NCBI GenBank assembly: GCA_016793465.1
Contig: JAEUJW010000066.1
Location: 124,001-188,000 of the forward strand
Direction: 5' to 3'
DNA from: Myxococcales bacterium
Lineage (GTDB): Bacteria; Myxococcota; Polyangia; Nannocystales; Nannocystaceae
Length of the DNA: 64,000 nucleotides
Shown: positions 25,856 to 34,226 of the stretch, piece after piece
Layout of the letters: the number at the start of each line of letters is the position of its first letter
Position numbering within the stretch: the stretch's first letter is position 1
Program-made: the position numbers and the translations under genes
Notes under the pieces: generated by a model
Told to the model about the DNA's origin: nothing
Databases searched by the model: none
The model's input: the letters and a program-made list of their open reading frames with translations, nothing else

Positions 25856-25856
25856 C

Positions 25857-26564
25857 TTACTCGTACGTGACGCGCTCGAGGGCGTTGAGGTCGAGAACGA
25901 CGATCTCCTGGCGGCTGAGGCTGAGGATCCCGTCGCGCTGCATGCGGTTGAGGGCCCGCGAGATCTCCTCACGGACCGTCCCGAGACGCGCCGCAACGGT
26001 GTTCATGTCGAGCTGCCGCGGGATCACGCAGCTCTTCCCCGCCTCGGCCCCGGCGCGGACCGCCAGCGACAGCAGGAACGACGCCAGCCGACGCTCGACC
26101 GAACGCAGCGACAGGTCGAGCACCAGGTCGATCAGGCGGTTGGCCCGGAACGCCATGTGCCGCATCAGCGCGAACGCCAGCGGCTGCGAACGCCCTATCA
26201 AGTTGATCACGTGGTCCGTCTCGAACTGCCACGCCTCCGAGTCGAGCATCGCGAACGCCGACGCCGCACACTGCACGTCACGCGGCAGGAAGCCCTCGCC
26301 GATCAGCTTGCCCGGCTCCGCCAGGTACAGGATCTGCTCGCGGCCCTCCGACGAGATCAGGCTCAGTTTGAATTCGCCCGTCTTCACCACGAACAGCCCC
26401 GGGCCCGGCTCTCCCCGGCGGAACACGGACCGCTTGCGCTTGACCTCGATCAGCTCGGCCCCGCGACACAGCTCGTTCATGACCTCGTCCGGAACTTGGT
26501 CCCAACCGGCGTAGCGCACCAGCGCCTGGCGTACGTGCTCGACTTCCGCAGCCTCGATCGGCAT
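25857..26564 (-). CDS. Crp/Fnr-family transcriptional regulator
   Basis: 235 residues. N-terminal cyclic-nucleotide-binding-type beta barrel (RKRSVFRRGEPGPGLFVVKTGEFKLSL), dimerisation helix, and a C-terminal Crp-type helix-turn-helix (MNTVAARLGTVREEISRALNRM). No N-terminal Cys cluster is present, so it is not a classic Fnr iron-sulfur sensor. TACACT lies 7 nt before the ATG with no ribosome binding site, a leaderless layout. It heads the short operon with the S41-like protease and the lipoprotein. Confidence 0.9.
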   Translation of the reverse strand: MPIEAAEVEHVRQALVRYAGWDQVPDEVMNELCRGAELIEVKRKRSVFRRGEPGPGLFVVKTGEFKLSLISSEGREQILYLAEPGKLIGEGFLPRDVQCAASAFAMLDSEAWQFETDHVINLIGRSQPLAFALMRHMAFRANRLIDLVLDLSLRSVERRLASFLLSLAVRAGAEAGKSCVIPRQLDMNTVAARLGTVREEISRALNRMQRDGILSLSRQEIVVLDLNALERVTYE

Positions 26565-26571
26565 GGCGCGG

Positions 26572-26577
26572 AGTGTA
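26572..26577 (-). promoter_or_regulatory. -10 element of the Crp/Fnr-like gene
   Basis: TACACT on the minus strand, 7 nt before the start codon. No clear -35 box could be assigned. The intergenic DNA to 26730 also shows the imperfect repeat GGACATATCCTACATGTC (26673-26690), possibly an operator. Confidence 0.4.
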
Positions 26578-26730
26578 CTCGGTTTGTCTCCCGGTGGGAT
26601 AGCAAGCTCACATCGTTGTCAGACCGTGCGCTTTACGCGCGTCCGATAGCGCCCGGTCCACGACCGGAATTTGGACATATCCTACATGTCGCTCATACAC
26701 TGACGCCTCTCACCTGCCGGAGCTCGAACG

Positions 26731-27162
26731 ATGCAAGCGCAAGAACCTGAGGCCAAGCCCCCCCTTCGTCTGCCGCGGCTGCCGCACCCGCGCCGGCCGC
26801 TGGTCGAGCGTCGGCAGAACCGCCCGACGGACACGGCCTCGGCGCTGATCGCCGCGTTCGACCACGCCGTCGCGCGCGCCGACCTCGACGCCCTCATCGT
26901 CACCGACGAGGCGGGCATCCTGGTGTCGAACAACACCACCGAGCTCGACCTCACCATGCTGGCCGCGGTCACTCCGCTGGTCGCCCGCGGCACCGCCAAG
27001 GCGATGATCCGCCGCGACGGCGCGCCCCTCGAGTTCAGCGTGCGGGCCGTCGAGATCCTCGGCGAGACGCTCTACGTCGGCGCCCTCGGCGGCAATTTCA
27101 GCAACCGCGAGCGCGAGCTGGCGGCCAGCACGCAGGCGGCGCGGCGCATCCTGCTCAGCTAA
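26731..27162 (+). CDS. Small protein, possibly roadblock/LC7-like
   Basis: 143 residues. After a basic Pro/Arg-rich N-terminus (about 35 residues) comes an alpha/beta domain (FDHAVARADLDALIVTDEAGILVSNN, then ALGGNFSNRERELAASTQAARRIL). Its order of helix and strands recalls roadblock/LC7 proteins, which act with small GTPases and are common in myxobacteria; this is a weak match. GGAG lies 9 nt before the ATG. Its stop codon overlaps that of the convergent protease gene by 4 nt. Confidence 0.65.
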   Translation: MQAQEPEAKPPLRLPRLPHPRRPLVERRQNRPTDTASALIAAFDHAVARADLDALIVTDEAGILVSNNTTELDLTMLAAVTPLVARGTAKAMIRRDGAPLEFSVRAVEILGETLYVGALGGNFSNRERELAASTQAARRILLS

Positions 27163-28373
27163 CCGCCGGCCCGGGTGAGCTCGCCGAGGGCCGCCTGCAG
27201 GCCCGTGTCCGCGGCGCCCGGGGCCATGGCCGGCAGCTCGACGCGGACATCGGGCTCGACGCCGTTGCCGTCGATGAGCCGGTCCTTCGGCGAGAAGTAG
27301 CGGGCGATCGTCAGGGTGAGCAGCGAGCCGTCGGTCATCCCGATCACGTCCTGCACCGTGCCCTTGCCGAAGCTGCGCTCGCCGATCACACGGGCGCGTC
27401 CGTGGTCTTGCAGGGCCACGGCCAGCAGCTCCGACGCCGAGGCCGAGCGGCGGTCCTGCAGCACGACGAGGGGGACCTCGATGTCGGTGGCCGCCGGGTG
27501 GGCCCGCTCCTCGCGCAGGATCTGCCCGCCGCGCCCGCGTGTCCGCACCAGCACGCCCGACGGCACGAACATGTCGGCGATCATCACCGCCTCCGGGACA
27601 TCGCCGCCCGGGTTGCCGCGCACGTCGACGATCACCCCCGCCAGAGGCGTCGCCCCAGCCGCCCGCCGCAGCTCCTTCAAGCTCTTTTTAAACAGCTCGC
27701 CGGTGCCCGCGCGGAACGCCCGCACGCGCATGTGGGCGAACTTCCGGCCGGACTGCTCGACCAGCTTGCCCTCGACGAGGTTCTTCGGGTGGCCGGTGAG
27801 CCCGAGCTGCAGGGCGATGGGCGCCGGGTCTTGCCGGCGCTGGACCGCGAGCTCGAGCGTATCGCCGTCGGCCCCCGCGAGCAGCGCCTCGACCTCGGCC
27901 TGCGACAGCATGAACGCGACCTCCTGGCCGCGGATCGCCAGGATCCTGTCACCGGGCTGCAGGCCCGCCTTCTCGGCCGGTGAGGTCGGCAGCACCGCCG
28001 TCACCTCGAGCCAGGCGGGTCTGCGTCCGGCCTCGCCGCGATGCAGCGTCACGGACATGCCGGAGGTCCCGCCCTTGCTGCGATCTCGCAGGGTCTGCCG
28101 CTCGTCGGCGGTCAGGTAGTGGCTGTAGGGGTCGAGCCCGCTGACGACCCGCTTCAGCGTCTCGGCCAGCACCGGCGAGGCCTCCACCGGGTCGACGTAG
28201 CGGTCGATCACCGTCTGGAGCGCGGCATCGAAGCCCGCGCGGTTGAGCGTGCGGCTGCCGGCCTCGGCCTGCGGTGTCGGCCACCACGCCTGGACCGCCG
28301 CCATCGCCACCGCCCCGAGCGTGAACACCACGCCCGTCCTCAACCAGGACATCCGACGCGACATGGACTGCAT
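27159..28373 (-). CDS. C-terminal processing peptidase (CtpA/Prc, S41A)
   Basis: 404 residues. Signal or anchor segment (TGVVFTLGAVAMAAVQAW), helical N-terminal part, PDZ domain (about 115-185; TSPAEKAGLQPGDRILAIRG) and S41 core with VIVDVRGNPGG, the nucleophile in RRSASASELLA and the lysine in RSFGKGTVQ. All catalytic residues are present. It cleaves periplasmic proteins from their C-termini. ATGs at 28373 and 28364 are both possible starts. Confidence 0.92.
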   Translation of the reverse strand: MQSMSRRMSWLRTGVVFTLGAVAMAAVQAWWPTPQAEAGSRTLNRAGFDAALQTVIDRYVDPVEASPVLAETLKRVVSGLDPYSHYLTADERQTLRDRSKGGTSGMSVTLHRGEAGRRPAWLEVTAVLPTSPAEKAGLQPGDRILAIRGQEVAFMLSQAEVEALLAGADGDTLELAVQRRQDPAPIALQLGLTGHPKNLVEGKLVEQSGRKFAHMRVRAFRAGTGELFKKSLKELRRAAGATPLAGVIVDVRGNPGGDVPEAVMIADMFVPSGVLVRTRGRGGQILREERAHPAATDIEVPLVVLQDRRSASASELLAVALQDHGRARVIGERSFGKGTVQDVIGMTDGSLLTLTIARYFSPKDRLIDGNGVEPDVRVELPAMAPGAADTGLQAALGELTRAGG

Positions 28374-28420
28374 GGTGGCGCAGGAACGCGGGCCGATCCA
28401 GACCGGCCTTCATTCCCCGC

Positions 28421-28594
28421 TCACGCGGCCTTGAGCGGGACTTCGACCGGCAGGGGCTGAACCGGCGCGACCTGGACCACGGGGCTGTGCATCCGCGCCC
28501 GCTTCATCTCCAGCAGCGCGGACAGCATGGGGCGCACGGTGGCGGCATCGACCAGGGAACGAACGAACTTGGCGGAGCGGGTGCGGGGCTGCAT
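28421..28594 (-). CDS. Possible small protein upstream of ctpA
   Basis: 57 residues from the ATG at 28594. Composition is more protein-like than the flanking frames: an amphipathic start (TRSAKFVRSLVDAATV), then a Val/Pro tail (VVQVAPVQPLPVEVPLKAA). It ends 47 nt before ctpA on the same strand. No ribosome binding site or homologue is recognised, so it may be a chance frame. Confidence 0.3.
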   Translation of the reverse strand: MQPRTRSAKFVRSLVDAATVRPMLSALLEMKRARMHSPVVQVAPVQPLPVEVPLKAA

Positions 28595-28714
28595 ACCCAG
28601 ACAAGTTGCAGGTGTTGTTCCATCCTGGCCAGCGCCCGCCCCGCCTAAAAAACTGCAGAAGTCCCGCACCCTTCCACGACAGGTTTGCGCTTCTTCGGGC
28701 GCCCCGGCGGGGCA

Positions 28715-28855
28715 TGGGTGTCCCGCCGGTGGGACAGCTTGTCCGCGACGATGGAGGCAATCGCGACGCGATGCCACGAACTGCATCGTTCCAGGCCCGA
28801 TTGGAGCGGGTGTCCCACCGGTTGGCCACCCTGACGACCGGCGGGACACCCGCGG
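28715..28855. repeat. Intergenic repeats of CGGGTGTCCC(G/A)CCGGT
   Basis: Three copies: 28716-28730, 28807-28822, and an inverted one at 28837-28852. The last two form a 16-bp inverted repeat with one mismatch. A GTTGGCCACC element in its loop recurs at 35024-35065. The remaining space between 28374 and 28940 holds only the small frame described above. Confidence 0.55.
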
Positions 28856-28940
28856 TCGGTTCGATTTAAACGCTGAAGGCGAGCGCGGTGCGCTCGCCTC
28901 CTTTCTTTACACGCTCCGGCGACGGACGCGGGCCGACGTC

Positions 28941-29321
28941 CTAGCCGGGTTCCATGCCGCGAGCCGACTTGACCAGCTCGCGGATCTGCTTGGGCGAGAG
29001 CTGGGCAGCGACCGCGTTGAGCTCGTCGAGCAGCTCGGCCTTGGCGCCGCCTTTTTGTTTGGCGCGCGGCAGCAGCTCGGTCGGGTCGCAGCCGAAGGCC
29101 GACGCGAGCAGCAGCAGCGACTCGATGCGCGGCGCCTTGTAGCCGAGCTCGAGCTTGTTGACCGTGGTGACGGTGAGGCCGGTCGCCTTGGCGAGCTCCT
29201 CGATCGTCATGTGGGGTCGCCATCCGGTCTCGCCTTGGTTCTTGCGGCGGGTCTTCGGAGGAGGGGTCGCCGTCCGCCACAGTCTGATCCGTCGTCCGAT
29301 CTCTTGCGCTACTTCGTTCAT
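28941..29321 (-). CDS. XRE-family helix-turn-helix regulator
   Basis: 126 residues. An N-terminal basic stretch precedes a Cro/C1-type helix-turn-helix (MTIEELAKATGLTVTTVNKLELGYKAPRIESL), and the C-terminal part is helical (LSPKQIRELVKSAR). It probably acts as a dimeric repressor. The start was chosen at the ATG with GAGGGG 8 nt upstream. A perfect palindrome 69 nt upstream is a good candidate for its own operator. Confidence 0.88.
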   Translation of the reverse strand: MNEVAQEIGRRIRLWRTATPPPKTRRKNQGETGWRPHMTIEELAKATGLTVTTVNKLELGYKAPRIESLLLLASAFGCDPTELLPRAKQKGGAKAELLDELNAVAAQLSPKQIRELVKSARGMEPG

Positions 29322-29389
29322 GATCTGATCCCCTCGGAGGATGATGGCCCGGCGGGGATGATGACACACCTCTCGCACCCCCTTGAACG

Positions 29390-29405
29390 GTCTACAAATG
29401 TAGAC
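29390..29405. promoter_or_regulatory. Perfect palindrome, probable operator of the XRE regulator
   Basis: GTCTACAAATGTAGAC, 7-bp arms with a 2-nt centre, in an AT-rich patch that could also hold the promoter (TAGACTATTCT). It lies 69 nt before the regulator start. Confidence 0.6.
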
Positions 29406-29454
29406 TATTCTCACGGGCAGGTCCGAAAGCACAGGGACCAAGGGGCAGCCTCGC

Positions 29455-29470
29455 CTGTCCCTCGGGTCAT
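29455..29470. repeat. Degenerate palindrome copy (intergenic)
   Basis: CTGTCCCTCGGGTCAT, two mismatches, just downstream of the TonB-dependent receptor gene. Confidence 0.4.
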
Positions 29471-29484
29471 CTCGGCAGAACGCC

Positions 29485-32031
29485 TCAAAACACCCCGCGA
29501 ACGCCGATCGACGGCAAGATGTAGCGCAGGCTCTGCTGCGTGCAGCCGATCGGCGCGAAGTACCCGCCTGGCCCCGAGGCCAGGCTCCGGAACCCGCCGA
29601 CGTTGGTCGTTCCGTTGAGCGTGCATGTGAACACTTCGCGCGAATAGGTCGCGTTGAGCACGTCGACGATCAGCTGCAGCTGCCAGGCCCTGAACCGCCA
29701 GGTCCGCTCGGCCCGCAGGTCCATCTGGAAGAACGGCGGCAGCCGCTGGTTGTTGCGGTTGTACGTCAACGCGTCCGCGGCCGACTGGCCCTCCATCGCC
29801 GCGGTGTACGGCCGGCCCGTGTTGAAGTGCACGCGTCCGCCGAGGTTCCACTTCTCGCCGATGCGGTAGCCGAGCACCAGGTTCAGGATGTGGCGCTGGT
29901 CCCAGTTGGACGGCGCCCGCCCGCCCTGGTCGAACGTCCGCGTCGAGCGCGACAGCGTGTACGCCGCCCACCCGTAGACCCGCTGGCGCGGGGCCAGGCG
30001 CAGCATCGTCTCGAGCCCGTAGGCCCAGCCGGTCGCGTTGACGACGATGTCCTCGAACTCCGAGACCCCGCCGCGCATCGCCGCCGCGAAGTCGTAGTCC
30101 TGCAGGTTCGACATGCGCCCGAGGTACGCGTCCTGGGTGAGGATGAACTTGTCGGCGACGTTGAACTCGTAGCCGAGGCTGCCTTGCACGTTGCGTTGCA
30201 GCCCGCGTTCGAACCCGAAGCTCTCGACGCCCGGCAGCGGGATCGGGAAGCTCGGCGGCTGGTGGTACATGCCGAGGTTCTGGCGCAGCGTCCAGCGGTC
30301 GGTGAGGCGCTGGCGGACCAGCAGCCTGGGATCGAGCCCGAACGCGTGGGTCGCCGACGTCGCCTGCGGCAGCACGGCCGACGAGCCGAGCTGCACGTAC
30401 AGGTCGCCGCGCACGCCCGGTCGCAGGTCGACCCGGCCCTTGCGCCACAGCAGCTCCGCGTAGAAGCCCGTCGCCGAGACCACGCGGTCGCTGAGCACGT
30501 TCGACAGGTTCTCGACCGCCGCCGGCCCCATCGACCCGGTGTCGGTGCGAAAGATCTGGAACTGCTGATCGACCCCGAGCCCGACCTCCGCGTTGCCGGT
30601 GTCGCCGAGCGGCAGGCGCACGTCGACGCGCGGCGAGACCTGCCACTCGTTGGTCTTGATCTCGCTGATGCCCGCGCGGTCGAGCCCGAGCGCCAGGCTG
30701 TAGCTCGCCGACCCGCCGCGCGGCAGCTGCTGCTGCACGCGCTGCTGGATGCGATAGAACTCGAAGCGCAGGATCGGGTCGGGCGCCGTCTTGTCGCCGA
30801 TCTCGTCGAAGCTGCCGTACGCGAACGCCGTGTACTGCGCGTTGCGGGCCAGGCGGTGGTCGAAGCGCGCCTGATAGTCCCAGAACCGCAGCTTCACGGT
30901 CGACTGCACCAGGCTCAGCACCCCCGCCGTGTAGCTGTAGCGCCCCGCCAGCGTCAGCGACCCGCGCGCCGTCCCCGTGCGACAGCTCTTCTTGCGCTTG
31001 TTGCCGTTCGCGTCCTTGCCTGTCCTTTCAGACAGCTTCATTTGCATGCACGCCGGGTCGCGCGCGCGGTTGAGCGGCACCTCGACGAGCCCGCCCGCGT
31101 CGGTCAGTTTGATCTCGAACTCGCCGTAGACGCGGTCCTTGCGGGCCGCCTTGGTGCGCCCCTCGATCATGCCCGACGCGTAGCGCCCGAGCCGCACCGG
31201 CGCCCCGCTCGGATAAAAGTCGACCTGGTCGATGAAGTACGGGTGCACGATCGACGGGCCGATCGCCACGTGGAACAGGATCGGCACCTTGACCCCGTCG
31301 AGGAAGTAGCCCGTGTTCCCGGGCGCCGCCCCGCGGACCACCACGTACGGCAGGAAGCCCGCCAGCTGCGACGCCCCCGGCAGACTTTTAATAACTCTGA
31401 ACGGGTCTCCGAACGTGCCCGGCAGCGCGTGGATCTCGTCGTCGCGCAGCGTCGTGCTCGAGATGGCCACCTCGCGCTGCTGCCGGACCACCGTGCGGTA
31501 CGGGTTGCCGTCGAGGTCCGGCGCCATGCGATATTCGAACGTCAGGTCCTGCCCGTCCGCCAGGCGCACCGTGATCGGCAGCTCGCGGAAGCCCGGCGCC
31601 CGGATCTTCAGCTTGTGCTCCCCCGGCGCCAGCCACAGCTCGAAGCGCCCGTTCGCGTCGGTCACCGCCGTGTCCGCCAGCGCCTCGCCGAGGATCCTCG
31701 CCCCGAACACCACGTCGCGGCTGCCGTACACCAGCACCTGCCCCTGCAGCCGCGCCCGCCCCTGCGGCGCCTGCGGCGTCGCCTGCCCGCTCGCGCTCGC
31801 CGTATCCCTGTCCCCGGGGACAGGTCCCGGCGCCCGCGACGGCTCCCTGTCCTCGGGGACAGGTCCCGGCGCCCGCGACGGCTCCGGCGCCGCCTCGCGC
31901 GTGCCGTCCCCCGGCACCGCCAGCGGCACCGACTCGACCGGCCTGTCCCTCGGGACAGCCGCCGGCGCCGCCGCCCCCGCGACCGCAGGCGCCGCCACGA
32001 GCGCGAGGGCGAGGGCTGCGAGGCGCGTCAC
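29485..32031 (-). CDS. TonB-dependent receptor-like outer-membrane protein with N-terminal carboxypeptidase-regulatory domain
   Basis: 848 residues. Signal peptide, then a Pro/Arg/Gly linker containing two 13-residue tandem units (EPSRAPGPVPEDR and EPSRAPGPVPGDR). An Ig-like CarboxypepD_reg domain (about 90-165) follows, then a plug (about 185-300; GTFGDPFRVIKSLPG, VVVRGAAPGNTGYFLDGVKVP) and a long beta barrel ending in an aromatic residue (GVF), as needed for outer-membrane insertion. The substrate is unknown. No TonB box was recognised. The GTG start is preferred because TATCCT lies 6 nt upstream and the signal peptide then starts cleanly; an ATG 21 nt upstream is the alternative. Confidence 0.88.
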   Translation of the reverse strand: MTRLAALALALVAAPAVAGAAAPAAVPRDRPVESVPLAVPGDGTREAAPEPSRAPGPVPEDREPSRAPGPVPGDRDTASASGQATPQAPQGRARLQGQVLVYGSRDVVFGARILGEALADTAVTDANGRFELWLAPGEHKLKIRAPGFRELPITVRLADGQDLTFEYRMAPDLDGNPYRTVVRQQREVAISSTTLRDDEIHALPGTFGDPFRVIKSLPGASQLAGFLPYVVVRGAAPGNTGYFLDGVKVPILFHVAIGPSIVHPYFIDQVDFYPSGAPVRLGRYASGMIEGRTKAARKDRVYGEFEIKLTDAGGLVEVPLNRARDPACMQMKLSERTGKDANGNKRKKSCRTGTARGSLTLAGRYSYTAGVLSLVQSTVKLRFWDYQARFDHRLARNAQYTAFAYGSFDEIGDKTAPDPILRFEFYRIQQRVQQQLPRGGSASYSLALGLDRAGISEIKTNEWQVSPRVDVRLPLGDTGNAEVGLGVDQQFQIFRTDTGSMGPAAVENLSNVLSDRVVSATGFYAELLWRKGRVDLRPGVRGDLYVQLGSSAVLPQATSATHAFGLDPRLLVRQRLTDRWTLRQNLGMYHQPPSFPIPLPGVESFGFERGLQRNVQGSLGYEFNVADKFILTQDAYLGRMSNLQDYDFAAAMRGGVSEFEDIVVNATGWAYGLETMLRLAPRQRVYGWAAYTLSRSTRTFDQGGRAPSNWDQRHILNLVLGYRIGEKWNLGGRVHFNTGRPYTAAMEGQSAADALTYNRNNQRLPPFFQMDLRAERTWRFRAWQLQLIVDVLNATYSREVFTCTLNGTTNVGGFRSLASGPGGYFAPIGCTQQSLRYILPSIGVRGVF
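31020..31035. repeat. Palindrome copy inside the receptor gene
   Basis: CTGTCCTTTCAGACAG, within a Lys-rich extracellular-loop-like segment (LSERTGKDANGNKRKK). Confidence 0.5.
31806..31883. repeat. 39-bp tandem duplication carrying perfect palindromes
   Basis: Two adjacent 39-bp units (31806-31844 and 31845-31883) each start with a perfect palindrome, CTGTCCCCGGGGACAG and CTGTCCTCGGGGACAG. They encode the 13-residue repeats in the receptor linker. Confidence 0.8.
31943..31958. repeat. Perfect palindrome copy inside the receptor linker
   Basis: CTGTCCCTCGGGACAG, close to the end of the signal peptide; read as VPRDRPV on the coding strand. Confidence 0.65.
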
Positions 32032-32074
32032 CGCCGGAGGATACCTGCACATGCACGCCGGGACACCCGGCCAT

Positions 32075-32539
32075 TCACGGTGCTTCGCGACGCCCTGCGC
32101 CCCCGTCCGCGCTCGCCTTCCGCGCCCGCCGCCCCGGCAGCGCCCGCTCCTCGCCGCGCGGCGCCGCGGCCCTCGGCTCGGCCTTCGCCGGCCCGGCCTT
32201 CACCGGCCCGGCCTTCGCCGGCGGCTGCGCCGGCGTCTCGCTCAGCGCCCCGGGCCGCACCCGCATGACCGCGGGCGGCCGCCGCGGCGCCGGCGCCTCG
32301 CCTGCGGGCACGAACGTCGGCGCCTCGACGTACTCGCCGAGCATGCGCTGCTTGACCTCGTCGAGGGCCGGTCGGACGCGCGCGCGTGCTCCGTCGAGCA
32401 GCGCCTTGGCCTCGCGGGTCTCGCCGATGCGGTCCACGTGATCCGCGAACGTGCGGTCCCCGAGCTTGACGCTGAACGCCGCCCACAGGACGACCACCAG
32501 GAAGCCGACGCTGACGAGGGTGCGGAGCGGACCGAGCAC
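32075..32539 (-). CDS. Single-pass membrane protein of unknown function
   Basis: 154 residues. One N-terminal membrane helix (TLVSVGFLVVVLWAAFSV), a short charged helical part to about residue 80, then a Pro/Ala/Lys-rich tail with tandem AKAGPVKAGPAKAEP units. It lies 43 nt upstream of the receptor gene on the same strand, so it could be co-transcribed. No family recognised. The start is a GTG. Confidence 0.7.
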   Translation of the reverse strand: MLGPLRTLVSVGFLVVVLWAAFSVKLGDRTFADHVDRIGETREAKALLDGARARVRPALDEVKQRMLGEYVEAPTFVPAGEAPAPRRPPAVMRVRPGALSETPAQPPAKAGPVKAGPAKAEPRAAAPRGEERALPGRRARKASADGGAGRREAP

Positions 32540-32604
32540 GCGCGCCGTAGCCTCGCCCCGTCCACCGCCGACCGCAAAATTTCAGCAGTCTCGGCGATCT
32601 CGAA

Positions 32605-33435
32605 TCAGCGATCCGCCGTCGACTCGCGCCCGAGCTCCCCGGCGACCCTGGCCGCCTCCTGGATCGTCCGCGCGAGCACCGAGCGGATCCTCCCGTCCTC
32701 CATGGTCAAGATCCCGGCGATCGTGCAGCCCGCCGGCGTCGTCACCTGGTCCTTCAGCGCCGCCGGGTGCCTGGAGGTCTGCAGCACCATGCGCGCCGCC
32801 CCCTGGAACACCTGGGCCGCGATCTCGAGCGCCAGGTTGCGCGGCAGCCCCATCATCACCCCGCCGTCGGCCATCGCCTCGATCATCACGTACACGAACG
32901 CCGGCCCGCTCGCGCCGAGGCTGGTGACCGCGTCCATCAGCTTGTCCTCGACCTCGACGCAGCGCCCCACCGTCTCGAACACCCGCACCGTCGCCGCCGC
33001 CGCCGCATCGCTCACCCCCGGCCCGCGCGCGAGCACGGTCATGCCCTCATTAATTAAACACGGCGTGTTCGGCATGGCCCGGATCACCGCCGAGCCCGGC
33101 AACCACCCCGCGAGCTGCGACAGCGTCACCCCGGCCGCGATGCTGATCACAGTCTTGCCGAGCAGCGCCTCGCGCACGCCCGGGACCTGCAGCACCTTGC
33201 CGATGCGCTGGGGCTTGACCGTCAGCACCACCATCTCGGCGCCCGCGCACGCGGCCACGTTGTCGAGCGTGGCCGCCACCCCGTGACGCTGACGCAGGGC
33301 CTCGGCCGCCTCGACGCGCCGCGCCGTCACGATCACCTCCGAGGGCGTGTACACCCCGGCGCGCAGCAGCCCGCCGACGATCGCCTCGCCCATCGTCCCG
33401 CAGCCGACGATCGCCAACCGATGCGCGTGTGTCAT
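32605..33435 (-). CDS. proC: Pyrroline-5-carboxylate reductase
   Basis: 276 residues. Last step of proline synthesis: NAD(P)H-dependent reduction of pyrroline-5-carboxylate. It has the N-terminal Rossmann motif VGCGTMGEAIVGGLL, the VLTVKPQ block, RAMPNTPCLINEG, and the C-terminal signature DQVTTPAGCTIAGI. Length is typical. The ATG giving MTHAHRLAIVG was preferred to one six codons upstream. A TTAATTAA octamer (33050-33057) encodes the Leu-Ile-Asn of the PNTP block. Confidence 0.95.
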   Translation of the reverse strand: MTHAHRLAIVGCGTMGEAIVGGLLRAGVYTPSEVIVTARRVEAAEALRQRHGVAATLDNVAACAGAEMVVLTVKPQRIGKVLQVPGVREALLGKTVISIAAGVTLSQLAGWLPGSAVIRAMPNTPCLINEGMTVLARGPGVSDAAAAATVRVFETVGRCVEVEDKLMDAVTSLGASGPAFVYVMIEAMADGGVMMGLPRNLALEIAAQVFQGAARMVLQTSRHPAALKDQVTTPAGCTIAGILTMEDGRIRSVLARTIQEAARVAGELGRESTADR

Positions 33436-33477
33436 GCGCCGCCCGTAACACACGCGCGCCCGCCCGGGCCAGAAACT

Positions 33478-34158
33478 TCACGCCGGCGGCACGCGGGAGA
33501 TCGTCCCGCCGCCCGCTTCACCGGCCTCGCCGGCGCCCTCGGCCCGCAGCGGCACGACCCCCTCGGCCCACGGGCTCTCCTCCTCGACCTCGACCGCCGT
33601 CGTCGTCGCGTCGACGACGCCCTTCACCCGCCCCTCCTCGACCACGAACTCCGACCCCGCCGCCCCCGCCGGCCAGCTCCCCCGCGCCGCCGCGGCCAGC
33701 TCCGGCAGCAACGTGCCACCGATCTCCTCCAGCCGCTTCTTCAACGCCTGGACCAGCTGGAAGTAATCTTTCCGGGAATAGCGCTTGTTGAGCACGCAGT
33801 AGGATTCGCCGCGCAAACCGACGCAGGCGAAGCACTGCTCGCAGCGCGAACAGTCGAGGCACAGCAACAAATACTGCGAATCCTCACAAGATTCGCTGAG
33901 CTCGACCTCGTTGCAGCCCACGCAGCGCCTGGCGCTCCGCGTCCGCGTGCAGCGCACGCAGTCCTCGCACTGCTCGCAGTTGCCGCAGTCCTCGCACCGC
34001 ACGCAGCGCACGCAGAAGCGGCAGCGCTGGCAGTCGAGGCACTGCTCGCAGCGCAGGTTGCCCTTGCCCTCGCCCGCGTGCAGCGGGTCGCGGGCGCCGC
34101 GGTAGGCGGACACGAGGCCCCGGAATTGGGCCAGCAGCTCGTCGAGCGTGACGGACAC
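33478..34158 (-). CDS. Cysteine-ladder protein (C-x-x repeats)
   Basis: 226 residues, family not recognised. Residues about 37-70 are an unbroken ladder of C-x-x triplets (from LRCEQCLDCQRC to CEDCVRC), with 12 cysteines at exactly three-residue spacing. A second Cys group follows (CVGCNEVELSESC, CLDCSRCEQCFACVG). Then comes a helical segment (YSRKDYFQLVQALKKRLEEIGG) and an acidic Val/Glu-rich tail. The cysteines likely bind several metal ions or clusters. There is no signal peptide, so it should be cytoplasmic. The start is a GTG next to the convergent proC region. Confidence 0.8.
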   Translation of the reverse strand: MSVTLDELLAQFRGLVSAYRGARDPLHAGEGKGNLRCEQCLDCQRCRFCVRCVRCEDCGNCEQCEDCVRCTRTRSARRCVGCNEVELSESCEDSQYLLLCLDCSRCEQCFACVGLRGESYCVLNKRYSRKDYFQLVQALKKRLEEIGGTLLPELAAAARGSWPAGAAGSEFVVEEGRVKGVVDATTTAVEVEEESPWAEGVVPLRAEGAGEAGEAGGGTISRVPPA

Positions 34159-34226
34159 AGGGCGCTCAGGTTGCCAGAAACGCCGGCCCCCCGGGAAGGG
34201 CGGGACGATGTATGCTGCGCGCGCCC

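Noticed and set aside
28527..29618. Plus-strand 363-codon frame through the XRE regulator
   Set aside because: No domain, Arg-rich, crosses repeats and the operator palindrome; the minus-strand regulator is well supported.
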